Assembly: GCA_025454875.1 (NCBI GenBank)
Contig: JALONP010000023.1
Location: forward strand, 1-47,278
Length of the DNA stretch: 47,278 bases
Origin: Bacteroidia bacterium
GTDB lineage: Bacteria > Bacteroidota > Bacteroidia > UKL13-3
Direction of reading: 5' to 3'
Part shown: in pieces, positions 10,125 to 19,244 of the stretch
Position numbering within the stretch: position 1 is the first letter of the stretch
Layout: every line of letters begins with the position of its first letter
The notes under the pieces: model-generated
Databases searched by the model: none
What the model was told of the DNA's origin: nothing
What the model saw: the letters and a program-made list of their open reading frames with translations, nothing else
Program-made: the position numbers and the translations under genes

Positions 10125-10273
10125 AAATTATGTATTACTGAGTTTTCGAAAGTAAACGTATAAGTTCAAATTTATTGTGTTAAGATATAAATTTCGATTT
10201 TAAGTATTCTGTCTTACAGCTAAAATGCATTTGCAAACTGTATATTGCAATCCCATTCAACTAGTTATTTGCT

Positions 10274-11497
10274 TTGAATAAGAAAAAAATCATCAATGAT
10301 CCGGTTTACGGTTTTGTAGCCATCCCCTCTGATTTGATATACGACCTAATTGAGCACCCGTATTTTCAAAGGTTGCGCAGAATTAAACAATTAGGTTTAA
10401 GCAGTTGGGTATATCCTGGCGCCTTGCATACACGGTTTCAACATGTAATTGGCGCCATGAGCTTAACCGTTCAAGCTGTAGATGTGCTTCGCAACAAAGG
10501 GATAATCATCACTGATGCCGAAAAGGAGGCAGTGTGCGCAGCCGTATTGTTGCATGATATGGGACATGGGCCATACTCACATACGCTTGAACAAGTGATT
10601 ATTCCCAACGTACACCATGAAGCCATATCACTTGCCTTTATGCATGTGTTAAACAAAACGTTTAATGGCAAACTTGATATGGCTATTGCCATCTTTACCA
10701 ATACCTACCCCAAACGATTTTTGCACCAGTTGGTTTCGAGCCAACTTGATATGGATAGGCTTGATTACCTAAGAAGAGACAGCTTTTATACTGGAGTGCA
10801 AGAGGGTGTAATTGGCCACGACCGCATCATTAACATGCTCAACGTGCACAATGATGAAATGGTAATTGATGAAAAAGGGATTTACTCAATCGAAAAATTC
10901 TTAATTGCCCGCAGACTGATGTACTGGCAAGTATATTTACACAAAACGGTAATAGCCGCAGAGAGTTTGTTGGTAAAAATCATGGAACGTGCCGTATGGC
11001 TTGCCAATCAGCGCACACCCTTATTTGCTACGCCCGCTTTTGAGGCGTTTTTAACCAAAAGACCAAATGCAAATGCATTTGCTTCAGATCCACAATGGCT
11101 AACATTGTATAGTGAATTAGACGATTACGATGTATTTACTGCCGTAAAAGTATGGAGTAACCACCAAGACCTTATTTTATCACAGCTTTGCAAGCAACTG
11201 GTTAACCGCGATTTACCCAAAATTGAAATCAGTTCCGCTCCTTTTGACGATCAACATATTACCGAAATACGTTTGAAAGTAGCAGCTAAATATGGCATTT
11301 CATTAAGTGATGCTCAATACTTAGTATACAGTGAGAGTGTAATGAACAAGGCTTACAGCCCAGAAGGATTTAACATTAAGGTGCTTTATAGAACTGGTGC
11401 AGTAAGCGATATCACAGAAGCATCAGATCAATATAACATCTCGGCCCTTGCCAAACCTGTTACTAAATACTTTTTATGTTATCCGAAAAATGTATAA
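10274..11497 (+). CDS. HD-domain phosphohydrolase (SAMHD1/dGTPase-like)
   Basis: A 407-residue HD protein. H57 (RFQHVIG), H94-D95 (LLHDMGH) and D161 (SQLDMDRLDYLRRDS) form the metal-binding set typical of SAMHD1-like and EF1143-like nucleotide triphosphohydrolases. The LDMDRLDYL signature is characteristic of that branch. Its substrate in Bacteroidota is not settled; dNTP hydrolysis is the family expectation. The start is a TTG at 10274 giving MNKKKIINDP, which matches the conserved N-terminus; no ATG fits. It is the first gene of a tight operon with lpxD 30 bp downstream, so its expression is linked to lipid A synthesis, although no direct functional link is known. Confidence 0.88.
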   Translation: MNKKKIINDPVYGFVAIPSDLIYDLIEHPYFQRLRRIKQLGLSSWVYPGALHTRFQHVIGAMSLTVQAVDVLRNKGIIITDAEKEAVCAAVLLHDMGHGPYSHTLEQVIIPNVHHEAISLAFMHVLNKTFNGKLDMAIAIFTNTYPKRFLHQLVSSQLDMDRLDYLRRDSFYTGVQEGVIGHDRIINMLNVHNDEMVIDEKGIYSIEKFLIARRLMYWQVYLHKTVIAAESLLVKIMERAVWLANQRTPLFATPAFEAFLTKRPNANAFASDPQWLTLYSELDDYDVFTAVKVWSNHQDLILSQLCKQLVNRDLPKIEISSAPFDDQHITEIRLKVAAKYGISLSDAQYLVYSESVMNKAYSPEGFNIKVLYRTGAVSDITEASDQYNISALAKPVTKYFLCYPKNV

Positions 11498-11527
11498 ATT
11501 GCTCGGCTAAACAAGCAAGAATACTAC

Positions 11528-12562
11528 ATGCAAATAACTGCTGCCGAGTTGGCTGCGTTGCTCCAAGGTGAGTTAGTTGGAGACGGATCCACAGTATTAA
11601 ACAAAGTTGCCAAAATTGAAGAGGGTGAAACGGGAGCGCTATCCTTTTTAGCCAATCCTAAATATGAGGCTCACGTGTATACCACCCAATCTTCGGCAGT
11701 GCTTGTAAACAAATCGTTTGAACCAGCACAACCCGTGCAAGCAGTGCTTATTAAAGTTGATGACGCGTATGCTGCGTTTACACAGTTGCTTGAGCAATTT
11801 GCCCAAATCTCTCTTCACAAACATGGTATTGCTACCTCAGCTTCCATACATGCCTCGGCAACTATCGAACCGAATGTATACGTTGGTGACTGCACCATTA
11901 TTGAACCAGGTGCTTCGATAGGAACAGGAAGCAAGTTGTTTCCGCAGGTATATATTGGGGATCGGGTAAAAATTGGTAAAAACTGCGTGATTTACCCAGG
12001 CGTAAGAATATACCACGATAGTGTGCTTGGCGATGGTTGCATTATTCATGCGGGCACAGTTATCGGCAGCGATGGTTTTGGCTTTGCGCCCTTGCCTGAT
12101 AAAAGCTATAAAAAAATTCCGCAAACAGGAATAGTTATCCTAGAAAACAATGTAGAGATAGGTGCCAACAGTGTTGTTGATAGAGCAACAATGGGCGCCA
12201 CCATTATACGTGAAGGAGCAAAAATTGACAACTTGGTTCAAATTGCACACAATGTTGAAATTGGCAAACACACGGTTATCGCTGCACAATCAGGTGTTGC
12301 AGGCAGTACCAAAATAGGCAACTACTGTGTTGTAGGCGGCCAAGTTGGTTTTGCCGGACACATAACCATTGCCGATGGATCAAAATTTGGCGCGCAAACT
12401 GGCGTTTCAGGATCGATAAAGGAAGAAGGCAAAAGTTGGTTCGGATCTCCTCATTTTGAATACCTGAGTGCCCAACGTTCAAATGCCCTATTTAGACGTT
12501 TACCTGAATTGGAAAAAAGACTTTTAGAACTTGAAAAATTATTAAATACCTCGAAACCGTGA
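11528..12562 (+). CDS. lpxD: UDP-3-O-acylglucosamine N-acyltransferase LpxD
   Basis: The third enzyme of lipid A synthesis: it adds the N-linked hydroxyacyl chain to UDP-3-O-acyl-glucosamine in the cytoplasm. The length of 344 residues is normal. The N-terminal uridine-binding domain (1-100) carries the typical SFLANPKY motif near residue 39. It is followed by a left-handed hexapeptide helix (about 105-310) with the catalytic His241 in QIAHNVEIG, and a short C-terminal helix. The stop codon overlaps the GTG start of lpxC by four bases (GTGA), so translation of the two is likely coupled. Confidence 0.97.
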   Translation: MQITAAELAALLQGELVGDGSTVLNKVAKIEEGETGALSFLANPKYEAHVYTTQSSAVLVNKSFEPAQPVQAVLIKVDDAYAAFTQLLEQFAQISLHKHGIATSASIHASATIEPNVYVGDCTIIEPGASIGTGSKLFPQVYIGDRVKIGKNCVIYPGVRIYHDSVLGDGCIIHAGTVIGSDGFGFAPLPDKSYKKIPQTGIVILENNVEIGANSVVDRATMGATIIREGAKIDNLVQIAHNVEIGKHTVIAAQSGVAGSTKIGNYCVVGGQVGFAGHITIADGSKFGAQTGVSGSIKEEGKSWFGSPHFEYLSAQRSNALFRRLPELEKRLLELEKLLNTSKP

Positions 12563-13953
12563 GCTTAAACGATAAACAAACAACAATCAAAAAAACCGTT
12601 TCATTAAGCGGTGTTGGATTGCATACAGGTGTAGAAGTAACCCTTACTTTTATGCCTGCTCCAGAAAACCATGGCATCAAATTTCAACGCATTGATTTAC
12701 CAGGCAAACCAATTGTAAATGCAGATGTTGACAATGTAACCGACCTTTCACGCGGAACCACAATAGAACAAAATGGTGGGAAGGTAGCAACGGTTGAGCA
12801 TGTAATGGCATCACTTGCTGGTTTGGAAATAGACAATTGCCTAATCCAAATTGATGCAGAAGAAACCCCCATTATGGATGGCAGTGCACGCTTTTTTATC
12901 AAAGCACTCAAAGAAGCCGGCATTGAAAAACTTGAAGCAGATAGAGAGTACTTTACCTTACCGCAAAACATTTATTACCACGAAGACGATCGCTCGGTGG
13001 AAATGATTGCCATGCCTTTAGATGATTACCGCTTAACGGTGATGGTTGATTACAATTCGCCAGTTTTGGGAAGCCAGCATGCTTCAATTACAAGCCTTAA
13101 AGAGTTTGAAACCGATATAGCTTCATGCCGCACATTTTGCTTTTTGCATGAACTTGAAATGTTGTATAACAACAACCTAATTCGTGGAGGCGACTTGAAC
13201 AATGCAATCGTTATTGTAGACCGTGTGATTGAAGACGATGAACTTGACCACTTGGCTAAAATGTTCAACAAACCCAAAGTTGAAATCAAAAAAGAGGGTA
13301 TCTTAAACAGCGATTTGCGTTTTCACAACGAGCCTGCTCGCCATAAGTTGCTCGACTTAATTGGCGATTTAGCCCTGATCGGAACACCAATTAAAGCCCA
13401 AATTATGGCTGCCCGACCAGGGCACGCAGCCAATGTTGCTTTTGGTAAAAAAATCAAAGCCCTTATCAAAAAAACCAAAGCCAATATTAATGTTCCGCGT
13501 TATGACCCAAACAAAGAGCCTGTGTACAATGTGCAGCAAATAAGCCGCATGTTACCGCATAAGTATCCTTTTTTGCTGGTTGATAAAGTTACTGAAATGA
13601 GTTCGAACCATGTGGTTGCTATTAAAAATGTAACCATGAATGAGCCATTTTTTCAAGGACATTTTCCAGGTAATCCGGTAATGCCGGGTGTACTTATTAT
13701 TGAGGCAATGGCGCAAGCCGGTGGAGTGTTGATTTTAGCGCAGGTAGAAGACCCAGAAAACTACAACACTTACTTTATGAAAATAGACAATGCCAAGTTT
13801 AAAGAAAAGGTACTTCCAGGTGATACGCTTATTTTCAGACTTGATTTAATCGGACCCATTAGAAGGGGTGTGTGTATGATGAAAGCTGCTGCATATATTG
13901 GCGACAAAATGGTATGCGAAGCAGAGTTGATGGCCCAAGTAGCAAAAAAATAA
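12559..13953 (+). CDS. lpxC: Bifunctional LpxC deacetylase / FabZ dehydratase
   Basis: A 464-residue fusion. Residues 1-305 are UDP-3-O-acyl-GlcNAc deacetylase, the committed step of lipid A synthesis, with zinc ligands H81, H262 and D266, the general base E80 and the conserved H289. Residues 325-464 are the beta-hydroxyacyl-ACP dehydratase FabZ, with catalytic H368 (QGHFPGNPVMPG) and E382. The fusion is characteristic of Bacteroidota and physically links the lipid A branch to fatty acid elongation, which compete for the same hydroxyacyl-ACP pool. GTG at 12559 overlaps the lpxD stop and gives the conserved N-terminus. lpxA follows after 25 bp. Confidence 0.97.
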   Translation: MSLNDKQTTIKKTVSLSGVGLHTGVEVTLTFMPAPENHGIKFQRIDLPGKPIVNADVDNVTDLSRGTTIEQNGGKVATVEHVMASLAGLEIDNCLIQIDAEETPIMDGSARFFIKALKEAGIEKLEADREYFTLPQNIYYHEDDRSVEMIAMPLDDYRLTVMVDYNSPVLGSQHASITSLKEFETDIASCRTFCFLHELEMLYNNNLIRGGDLNNAIVIVDRVIEDDELDHLAKMFNKPKVEIKKEGILNSDLRFHNEPARHKLLDLIGDLALIGTPIKAQIMAARPGHAANVAFGKKIKALIKKTKANINVPRYDPNKEPVYNVQQISRMLPHKYPFLLVDKVTEMSSNHVVAIKNVTMNEPFFQGHFPGNPVMPGVLIIEAMAQAGGVLILAQVEDPENYNTYFMKIDNAKFKEKVLPGDTLIFRLDLIGPIRRGVCMMKAAAYIGDKMVCEAELMAQVAKK

Positions 13954-13978
13954 AACAAACGAACTAATTCAAACAAAA

Positions 13979-14761
13979 ATGATTCAAACATTATCCTATA
14001 TAGATGCCCAAGCAAAACTAGCCGAAAATGTAGTTGTAGAACCATTTTCGGTCATTCATAAAAATGTAGAAATTGGTGAAGGCACTTGGATTGGCTCTAA
14101 TGTAACCATTTTTGAAGGAACCCGCATCGGCAAAAACTGCCGGATATTTCCTGGTGCTGTTTTAGGAGCCGTTCCTCAAGATTTAAAATTTGATGGAGAA
14201 CAAACAACTGTTACCATTGGCGACAACACCACCATTAGAGAATGCGTAACTGTTAACCGCGGAACAAAAGATAAATTTACCACAGCCATAGGAAGCAATT
14301 GTTTATTAATGGCATACACCCATATAGCTCACGATTGTATTGTAGGCGATAATGTGATTATTGCAAATGGAGTGCAAATGGCAGGGCATGTTACGGTGCA
14401 CAACAACGCGCGTATAGGTGGACTTTCAGCAATTCACCAATTTGTAAAGATTGGCAAACACGTGATGATTGAAGGAGGCAGTATGGTGAGTAAAGATGTA
14501 CCACCTTACGTAAAAGCAGGTAGGTATCCATTGGCTTACGAAGGAATCAACTCAGTTGGATTACGTAGATCAGGCATGGATAACAATACCATTAACTTGA
14601 TTCAAGATATTTACCGCATCTTGTTTATCCATAACCGAAACTTAAGCAAAGCCATGAAAATTGTGGAAACAGAAATTCATGTTTCACCAGAACGAGATGA
14701 GATTTTGCAATTTATTGGCAATAGCGAACGTGGCGTATTAAAGGGATTTAGCGGTAGGTAA
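13979..14761 (+). CDS. lpxA: UDP-GlcNAc acyltransferase LpxA
   Basis: The first enzyme of lipid A synthesis: it transfers a hydroxyacyl chain from ACP to the 3-OH of UDP-GlcNAc. The length of 260 residues is normal. A hexapeptide left-handed helix covers about residues 1-185, with the catalytic His118 in THIAHDC and the LpxA sequence LGAVPQDLKF at 62-71. The helical C-terminus (190-260) includes the conserved GLRRSGMD. It sits inside the HD-lpxD-lpxC/fabZ-lpxA-ABC operon. ATG at 13979 starts directly at the conserved N-terminus. Confidence 0.97.
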   Translation: MIQTLSYIDAQAKLAENVVVEPFSVIHKNVEIGEGTWIGSNVTIFEGTRIGKNCRIFPGAVLGAVPQDLKFDGEQTTVTIGDNTTIRECVTVNRGTKDKFTTAIGSNCLLMAYTHIAHDCIVGDNVIIANGVQMAGHVTVHNNARIGGLSAIHQFVKIGKHVMIEGGSMVSKDVPPYVKAGRYPLAYEGINSVGLRRSGMDNNTINLIQDIYRILFIHNRNLSKAMKIVETEIHVSPERDEILQFIGNSERGVLKGFSGR

Positions 14762-14763
14762 CC

Positions 14764-15363
14764 GTGGAAATAATACTCGATCATATCGGTAAAAAGTTTG
14801 GACGCAACTGGCTGTTTCAGAGCATTTCAGCTACTATTCACTCCAATCACCTTGCGGCAATAACCGGTAGAAATGGCAGTGGAAAATCTACTTTATTACA
14901 GCTAATAATGGGTTACCAAGTGCCTAGTCAAGGAAAAGTTATTATTAACCCTCATAAACCAATTGAAAGCTCTGAACTGCATAAATCAATCTCATTTGTT
15001 GCTCCTTATCTCGAATTACCAGAAGAACTTACGCTTGAAGAGTTTTTGCAATTTCATTTTCAATTTAAAAAAGCAGCAATCTCTTTTTCCGAAATGTTAT
15101 CACTTGCCTCGTTAAGTGATGCCAAACACAAACAACTGCGTCATTTCTCGTCTGGAATGAAACAACGGGTAAAGTTAATTGCCGCATTTTACGCACAAAC
15201 ACCAATATTGTTACTCGATGAACCAACTAGTAACCTTGATGAGGCTGGAATAAACTGGTACCAAACAACGTTAGCTACACAACTTGGAACACGCACCATC
15301 ATTGTTGCTTCCAATGCACAACATGAATATGTTGGCCATAATTCAATAATCGAAATTGGCTAA
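14764..15363 (+). CDS. Orphan ABC transporter ATP-binding protein
   Basis: A single 199-residue nucleotide-binding domain. Walker A is GRNGSGKS (35-42), the signature is SSGMKQR (129-135), and Walker B is ILLLDEP (148-154). The usual switch histidine is not in its normal place: the sequence after Walker B reads IVASNAQHE, with Asn where His is expected and a His three residues later. No permease lies nearby. The GTG start is 2 bp after the lpxA stop, so it belongs to the lipid A operon; a role in envelope export or outer-membrane assembly is only a guess. Its stop codon abuts that of convergent lpxB. Confidence 0.88.
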   Translation: MEIILDHIGKKFGRNWLFQSISATIHSNHLAAITGRNGSGKSTLLQLIMGYQVPSQGKVIINPHKPIESSELHKSISFVAPYLELPEELTLEEFLQFHFQFKKAAISFSEMLSLASLSDAKHKQLRHFSSGMKQRVKLIAAFYAQTPILLLDEPTSNLDEAGINWYQTTLATQLGTRTIIVASNAQHEYVGHNSIIEIG

Positions 15364-16479
15364 TTAAGCTTTAATCGCTTTTGCCAATGCAATAACCTGC
15401 GCAGCGGCTCGTTTGCTTGCTCCTTCTCCTCCAAGTATATTTCGAAGTTCCGCATAATCAGCTAACATTCGTTCACGCTCAGGTTTGCCAGGCATTAAGG
15501 AACTCAATGAACGTTGCAAATTGCTTGTTGAAAAATTGGATTGCAACAATTCTTCAATACAATAACGACCCAGGTTTAAATTCACAAGTGAAATGTATTT
15601 TACCTTAATCACCAACATTGCCAACCAATAAGTGATTGGATTTGCAATGTATCCACAAACTTGGGGGATATTGAATAACGCTGTTTCCAGTGTAGCTGTT
15701 CCGCTACACACAACTGCCAATTCACTTTGTTTTAAAACATCATACGTTTGATTGTATACTACCTTAATTTGATTGGAAAGATACGGCTGGTAAAAAGCAG
15801 CATCAATTGCAGGTGCGCCTGCTACCACCAATTGGTAATTAGAAAACGAGGCAGTAGCTTCAATCATTTTAGGCAACATGGTGGTAATTTCTTGCTTACG
15901 ACTTCCTGGTAAAAGCGCAATAATGGGTTTATCGTCCAATTGGTTTTGTTGCCTAAACTTGGGATTGGGTTGAAACTGTGCAATGGCATCCAACAATGGA
16001 TTGCCCACGAATACACTGTTCACTTTCCACTTTTTGAAATAAGAAACCTCAAATTCAAAAATGAGCATTAAGGTATCAACATATTTTTCCAACTTCTTCC
16101 CTCTAGCCTCATTCCATGCCCATATTTTAGGCGAAATATAGTATGCCGTTTTATAACCGTTCTTTTTGCAAAACTCAGCAATACGCATATTAAATCCAGG
16201 GTAATCTATGAGCACTACAACATCAGGTTGAAATGCTTCTATGTGTTGTTTGCAGGTTGCGATGTAATTTTTAATGCTCCTTAATTTTCGGATTATTTCA
16301 ATGAAGCCATATATACTCGTATCCTTATAATGTTTTAACAATCCCGGAGCCTGCGCTGCCATTGCATCTCCACCCCAGAATTGAAACTGTGCATTAGCAT
16401 CTTCTTCACAAATCGCTTTCATTAAATTGCTTCCATGTAAATCACCTGAAGCCTCTCCTGCAATGATGAAATATTTCAT
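15364..16479 (-). CDS. lpxB: Lipid A disaccharide synthase LpxB
   Basis: A 371-residue GT19 glycosyltransferase that joins lipid X to UDP-diacylglucosamine to make the beta-1,6 lipid A disaccharide at the membrane surface. Conserved marks are the N-terminal AGEASGDLHG (7-16), the YISPKIWAWNEAR segment, and the nucleotide-binding LLPGSRKQEI and VVCSGTATLE stretches. Unlike the other lpx genes here it is on the minus strand and has its own promoter. Its TAA abuts the TAA of the ABC ATPase with no base between them. Confidence 0.96.
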   Translation of the reverse strand: MKYFIIAGEASGDLHGSNLMKAICEEDANAQFQFWGGDAMAAQAPGLLKHYKDTSIYGFIEIIRKLRSIKNYIATCKQHIEAFQPDVVVLIDYPGFNMRIAEFCKKNGYKTAYYISPKIWAWNEARGKKLEKYVDTLMLIFEFEVSYFKKWKVNSVFVGNPLLDAIAQFQPNPKFRQQNQLDDKPIIALLPGSRKQEITTMLPKMIEATASFSNYQLVVAGAPAIDAAFYQPYLSNQIKVVYNQTYDVLKQSELAVVCSGTATLETALFNIPQVCGYIANPITYWLAMLVIKVKYISLVNLNLGRYCIEELLQSNFSTSNLQRSLSSLMPGKPERERMLADYAELRNILGGEGASKRAAAQVIALAKAIKA

Positions 16480-16508
16480 TATGTTTGTTTACGTTCTTGT
16501 TTAAATAC

Positions 16509-16516
16509 CAAAGTTA
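16509..16516 (-). promoter_or_regulatory. Candidate -7 box for lpxB
   Basis: On the minus strand this reads TAACTTTG, a perfect TAnnTTTG, about 30 bp upstream of the lpxB ATG. I see no TTG at the normal spacing upstream, so the call is weak. Confidence 0.35.
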
Positions 16517-16608
16517 CTGCGCGCACTAATGTATAATTTTTAGTACTTCCCACAACCTTGAGACCGAAACAAATGTATACAATGCTGCGTAAAAGCGAAT
16601 TGCTTATG

Positions 16609-16616
16609 TACTTTTG
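16609..16616 (+). promoter_or_regulatory. Candidate -7 box for the coiled-coil gene
   Basis: TACTTTTG is a perfect TAnnTTTG box 30 bp before the ATG at 16647. Because it covers the in-frame TTG at 16614, transcription would begin past that codon, which favours the downstream ATG as the true start. Confidence 0.4.
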
Positions 16617-16646
16617 ATTTCAATTAATTACTTAACATCGCACAAT

Positions 16647-17564
16647 ATGGAACAACAATCAAAAAACAACAACCAAAACAAAATGGCAACCTTGTTGCTC
16701 GCACTTTTGCTGCTTGGATCGGTTGGATTTAATGTGTATCAATGGCAATCACAGAGCGCTCCAGATAATATTTCGGAAGGTGCACAAGTAAAAATTGATA
16801 GCTTAATGAGCGTTCGTGTGGAGTTAGAGAAAGAATTAGCCACAGCTACACTTGAGCTCGAAAAATACAGAGGCATGTCTACATCCCTCGATAGCTTGCT
16901 GAATGATGCAAATGCAAAAATAGCTGCACAAGAAAAAACCATTCGTGAGTTAATTTCGAAAGAAAAAAATACTGCTTCTTTAAACGAAAAATTAAAACGA
17001 GAGTTAGCGGAGTTACGTAAACTAAAAGATGAGTATTTTGAAAAAATAGACCAATTGCTTGCAGAGAACAAAGAGCTCAAAGCACAAAATGAAATTCTCC
17101 AAGAAAGTGTTGGTGGATTAAAGAAAGAAAAAACAGTATTGCAACGCAAAGTCACCCAAGCTTCTCAGCTTAAAGCTGAATACTTAAAAGTAACAACCTT
17201 TAAAAAGAAAAGCAATGGAAAATTTGTTGAATCAACAACAGCCAAGCGTACCAACAAAATTGATTTGTGTTTCACTGTAATGGACAATATGGTTGCCGAA
17301 CGTGGCGAGCGAATGGTGTATGTTGTAATGAAAGAGCCTACAGGTAAGCCTTTAGCAGGTTACAGTAAAACAACCTTTAATGATGCCGAAACAGGGGAGG
17401 AAATTCAAGCTACCGCATCTCAAAAAATTGATTTCAATGGCAATAAACAAAACTTGTGTTTGAATTTTGAATCAGACAAACGCATCCTAACTTCGGGTAA
17501 TTATACTTTCTTAGTTTATATTGACGGAACATTGGTAGCAGAAACTGCATACTCATTGAAATAA
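16647..17564 (+). CDS. Membrane-anchored coiled-coil protein
   Basis: A 305-residue protein of unknown function. A polar Asn/Gln-rich head is followed by one membrane segment (about residues 13-31), a long heptad-rich coiled coil rich in Glu, Lys and Leu (about 43-170), and a compact beta-rich C-terminal domain (about 180-305). The most likely topology puts the coil and C-terminal domain in the periplasm, anchored to the inner membrane. Similar proteins are common in Bacteroidota and are usually annotated only as hypothetical or SMC-like; the coiled coil alone does not show a chromosome role. The ATG at 16647 is preferred to an upstream TTG that lies inside a promoter box. Confidence 0.75.
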   Translation: MEQQSKNNNQNKMATLLLALLLLGSVGFNVYQWQSQSAPDNISEGAQVKIDSLMSVRVELEKELATATLELEKYRGMSTSLDSLLNDANAKIAAQEKTIRELISKEKNTASLNEKLKRELAELRKLKDEYFEKIDQLLAENKELKAQNEILQESVGGLKKEKTVLQRKVTQASQLKAEYLKVTTFKKKSNGKFVESTTAKRTNKIDLCFTVMDNMVAERGERMVYVVMKEPTGKPLAGYSKTTFNDAETGEEIQATASQKIDFNGNKQNLCLNFESDKRILTSGNYTFLVYIDGTLVAETAYSLK

Positions 17565-17574
17565 ACTTGTTTCA

Positions 17575-17616
17575 CCCCATAAAAAAAGCCGCTCAATAGC
17601 GGCTTTTTTTATGGGG
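17575..17616. terminator. Perfect bidirectional rho-independent terminator
   Basis: Two perfect 19-bp arms surround a CAAT loop. The GC core GCCGCT/AGCGGC is flanked by A7 on one side and T7 on the other, and further by CCCCAT/ATGGGG. It works in both directions and lies between two convergent genes, ending 10 bp after the coiled-coil gene and 16 bp before the end of the acetyltransferase gene. Confidence 0.93.
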
Positions 17617-17631
17617 TTTGAATACACTCAA

Positions 17632-18210
17632 TTAAGATATCCTGCTTACTTCACCATTTACCAATTGGTATTGTTGTCCACTTTCTTCGCATATTGCTTT
17701 TCCTTGCTCATTAAAAACCAATCGGTGTCCGTATTCGCTCATCCAACCAATTTGTTTGGATGGATTTCCCACCACCAAGGCATAATCTGGAACATGCTTG
17801 GTAACAACTGCACCAGCTCCAATAAAGGCAAATTTGCCAATATCATGTCCGCATACAATGGTTGCATTGGCTCCAATTGAAGCGCCTTTACCAACATGTG
17901 TTTTGGCATACTGGCCTCTTCTGTTCACACCACTTCGAGGGTTGGTTACATTGGTAAATACGCATGACGGACCTAAAAAAACATCATCCTCACAAATAAC
18001 TCCAGTATAGATTGATACATTGTTCTGTACCTTAACATTATTACCTAAAACAACCTCGGGACTCACAACTACGTTTTGTCCCAAGTTGCAATTTTCGCCA
18101 AGTACACAATTACTCATGATATGCGAAAAGTGCCAAATCTTTGTACCCTTTCCAATTGTACAACCATCATCAATAACTGCGGTTGGATGCGCGTAATACT
18201 CTTTTTCCAT
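17632..18210 (-). CDS. WbpD-like nucleotide-sugar N-acetyltransferase
   Basis: A 192-residue left-handed beta-helix acyltransferase, close in length and motifs to WbpD/WlbB, which acetylate the 3-amino group of UDP-amino-sugar uronates for O-antigen. Hexapeptide turns run from HPTAVID (about 7) to the C-terminal [14 protein letters not shown], and the TNVTNPRS segment near residue 89 is typical. I start at ATG 18210 and not further upstream because a -33/-7 promoter pair lies in the intervening sequence and the protein then begins at the conserved [10 protein letters not shown] DegT aminotransferase that could supply the amino sugar is in the operon at 19.2-22.7 kb; a WbpB-type 3-dehydrogenase is not visible. 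Confidence 0.85.
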   Translation of the reverse strand: MEKEYYAHPTAVIDDGCTIGKGTKIWHFSHIMSNCVLGENCNLGQNVVVSPEVVLGNNVKVQNNVSIYTGVICEDDVFLGPSCVFTNVTNPRSGVNRRGQYAKTHVGKGASIGANATIVCGHDIGKFAFIGAGAVVTKHVPDYALVVGNPSKQIGWMSEYGHRLVFNEQGKAICEESGQQYQLVNGEVSRIS

Positions 18211-18215
18211 TGAAG

Positions 18216-18246
18216 CAATACTACAACACAACACTTTCAAATCAAA
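18216..18246 (-). promoter_or_regulatory. Promoter of the acetyltransferase gene
   Basis: On the minus strand, TTTG (18246-18243) is followed after 19 bp by TAGTATTG (18223-18216), a 7 of 8 match to TAnnTTTG. Only five bases separate it from the ATG, which predicts a leaderless or nearly leaderless mRNA. Confidence 0.55.
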
Positions 18247-18254
18247 ATACCCTA

Positions 18255-18286
18255 TTGCCAATTCACCATACAAAGTTGTATACTTG
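18255..18286 (+). promoter_or_regulatory. Promoter of the K+ channel gene
   Basis: TTG at 18255-18257 and TATACTTG at 18279-18286 (7 of 8 match) are 21 bp apart. The ATG of the channel gene is four bases after the box. The divergent acetyltransferase promoter lies just to its left in the same 80-bp gap. Confidence 0.5.
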
Positions 18287-18290
18287 AAAA

Positions 18291-19241
18291 ATGGCTACCA
18301 TACGATTTTCGAACCGAAAAGCAACCACTACAGGTTTTGGCACCCAAGCATCCAACCAAGGCGAACGGTTGGTGCGCAAAGATGGATCTTACAATGTGAT
18401 TCGCTCGGGCATGCCTTTTTCGAGCCGATTTAACCATTACCATGATTTGATTACCATGAAGTGGTGGAAATTTTACCTATTGGTTATTACATTTTACACT
18501 TCAATGAATATCCTATTTGCATTGATATTTATGGCGGTTGGTATGGAACAAATTGAAGGTGATTTAGGGCTAACTACAGCCGAGCATTTTTGGGATGCAT
18601 TTTTTTTTAGTTCGCAAACAATGACCACAGTTGGCTATGGCCGAACAAGCCCTATCGGATTTGCAGCGAACTTAGTAGCAGCTATCGAGTGTTTAATTGG
18701 TTTAATGAGTTTTGCCATCTTAACGGGTGTATTGTATGGGCGTTTTTCAAGACCACGCGCAAAATTAGCAAGTAGCGACCAAGCTGTTATTGCTCCGTTT
18801 GAAGGAGGAACAGCTCTGATGTTTCGTATAGCAAACGCAAGATCAAACCAATTAATTGAATGCGAGGCACAACTGCTTATGAGTTATATTGACCGCGCAA
18901 CAAATCGTAGGGAATTTGAAACACTTACGCTTGAATATAATAAAATTTCGGCATTGGCTTTAAGTTGGACCGTAGTGCATCCTATTGTTGGAGACAGCCC
19001 GTTGGTTGGCCTTTCTTTAAATGACTTAAAAGAAATGGATTGTGAATTTGTTTGCAATTTTAAAGGGTTTGACGAAACCTATTCACAAGTTGTATATACG
19101 CGGATATCTTACAATAGCAACGAAATTGTATGGGGCGCCAAATTTACCCCTATGTTTCACAGAGCTCAAAACAGCGCTGCAACTGTGCTTGAAGTAGATA
19201 AAGTAGGCGACTATGAATTAATGGCCTTACCAACGTCTTAA
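18291..19241 (+). CDS. Inward-rectifier type (KirBac-like) K+ channel
   Basis: A 316-residue two-helix potassium channel. A basic N-terminus and slide-helix region precede TM1 (about 58-83). The pore helix (99-111) leads into the selectivity filter TVGYG (113-117), and TM2 spans about 122-150. The remaining residues form the cytoplasmic immunoglobulin-like Kir domain, with conserved [14 protein letters not shown]. Prokaryotic Kir channels pass K+ across the inner membrane and are blocked or gated by lipids and pH. The gene starts an acetyltransferase-divergent unit and ends 3 bp before the convergent decarboxylase gene; no K+ pump or regulator lies nearby. Confidence 0.93.
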   Translation: MATIRFSNRKATTTGFGTQASNQGERLVRKDGSYNVIRSGMPFSSRFNHYHDLITMKWWKFYLLVITFYTSMNILFALIFMAVGMEQIEGDLGLTTAEHFWDAFFFSSQTMTTVGYGRTSPIGFAANLVAAIECLIGLMSFAILTGVLYGRFSRPRAKLASSDQAVIAPFEGGTALMFRIANARSNQLIECEAQLLMSYIDRATNRREFETLTLEYNKISALALSWTVVHPIVGDSPLVGLSLNDLKEMDCEFVCNFKGFDETYSQVVYTRISYNSNEIVWGAKFTPMFHRAQNSAATVLEVDKVGDYELMALPTS

Positions 19242-19244
19242 TGC

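Noticed and set aside
16614-16646. Upstream TTG start for the coiled-coil protein
   Set aside because: The codon lies inside a perfect TAnnTTTG box, so transcription would start later; ATG 16647 is preferred.
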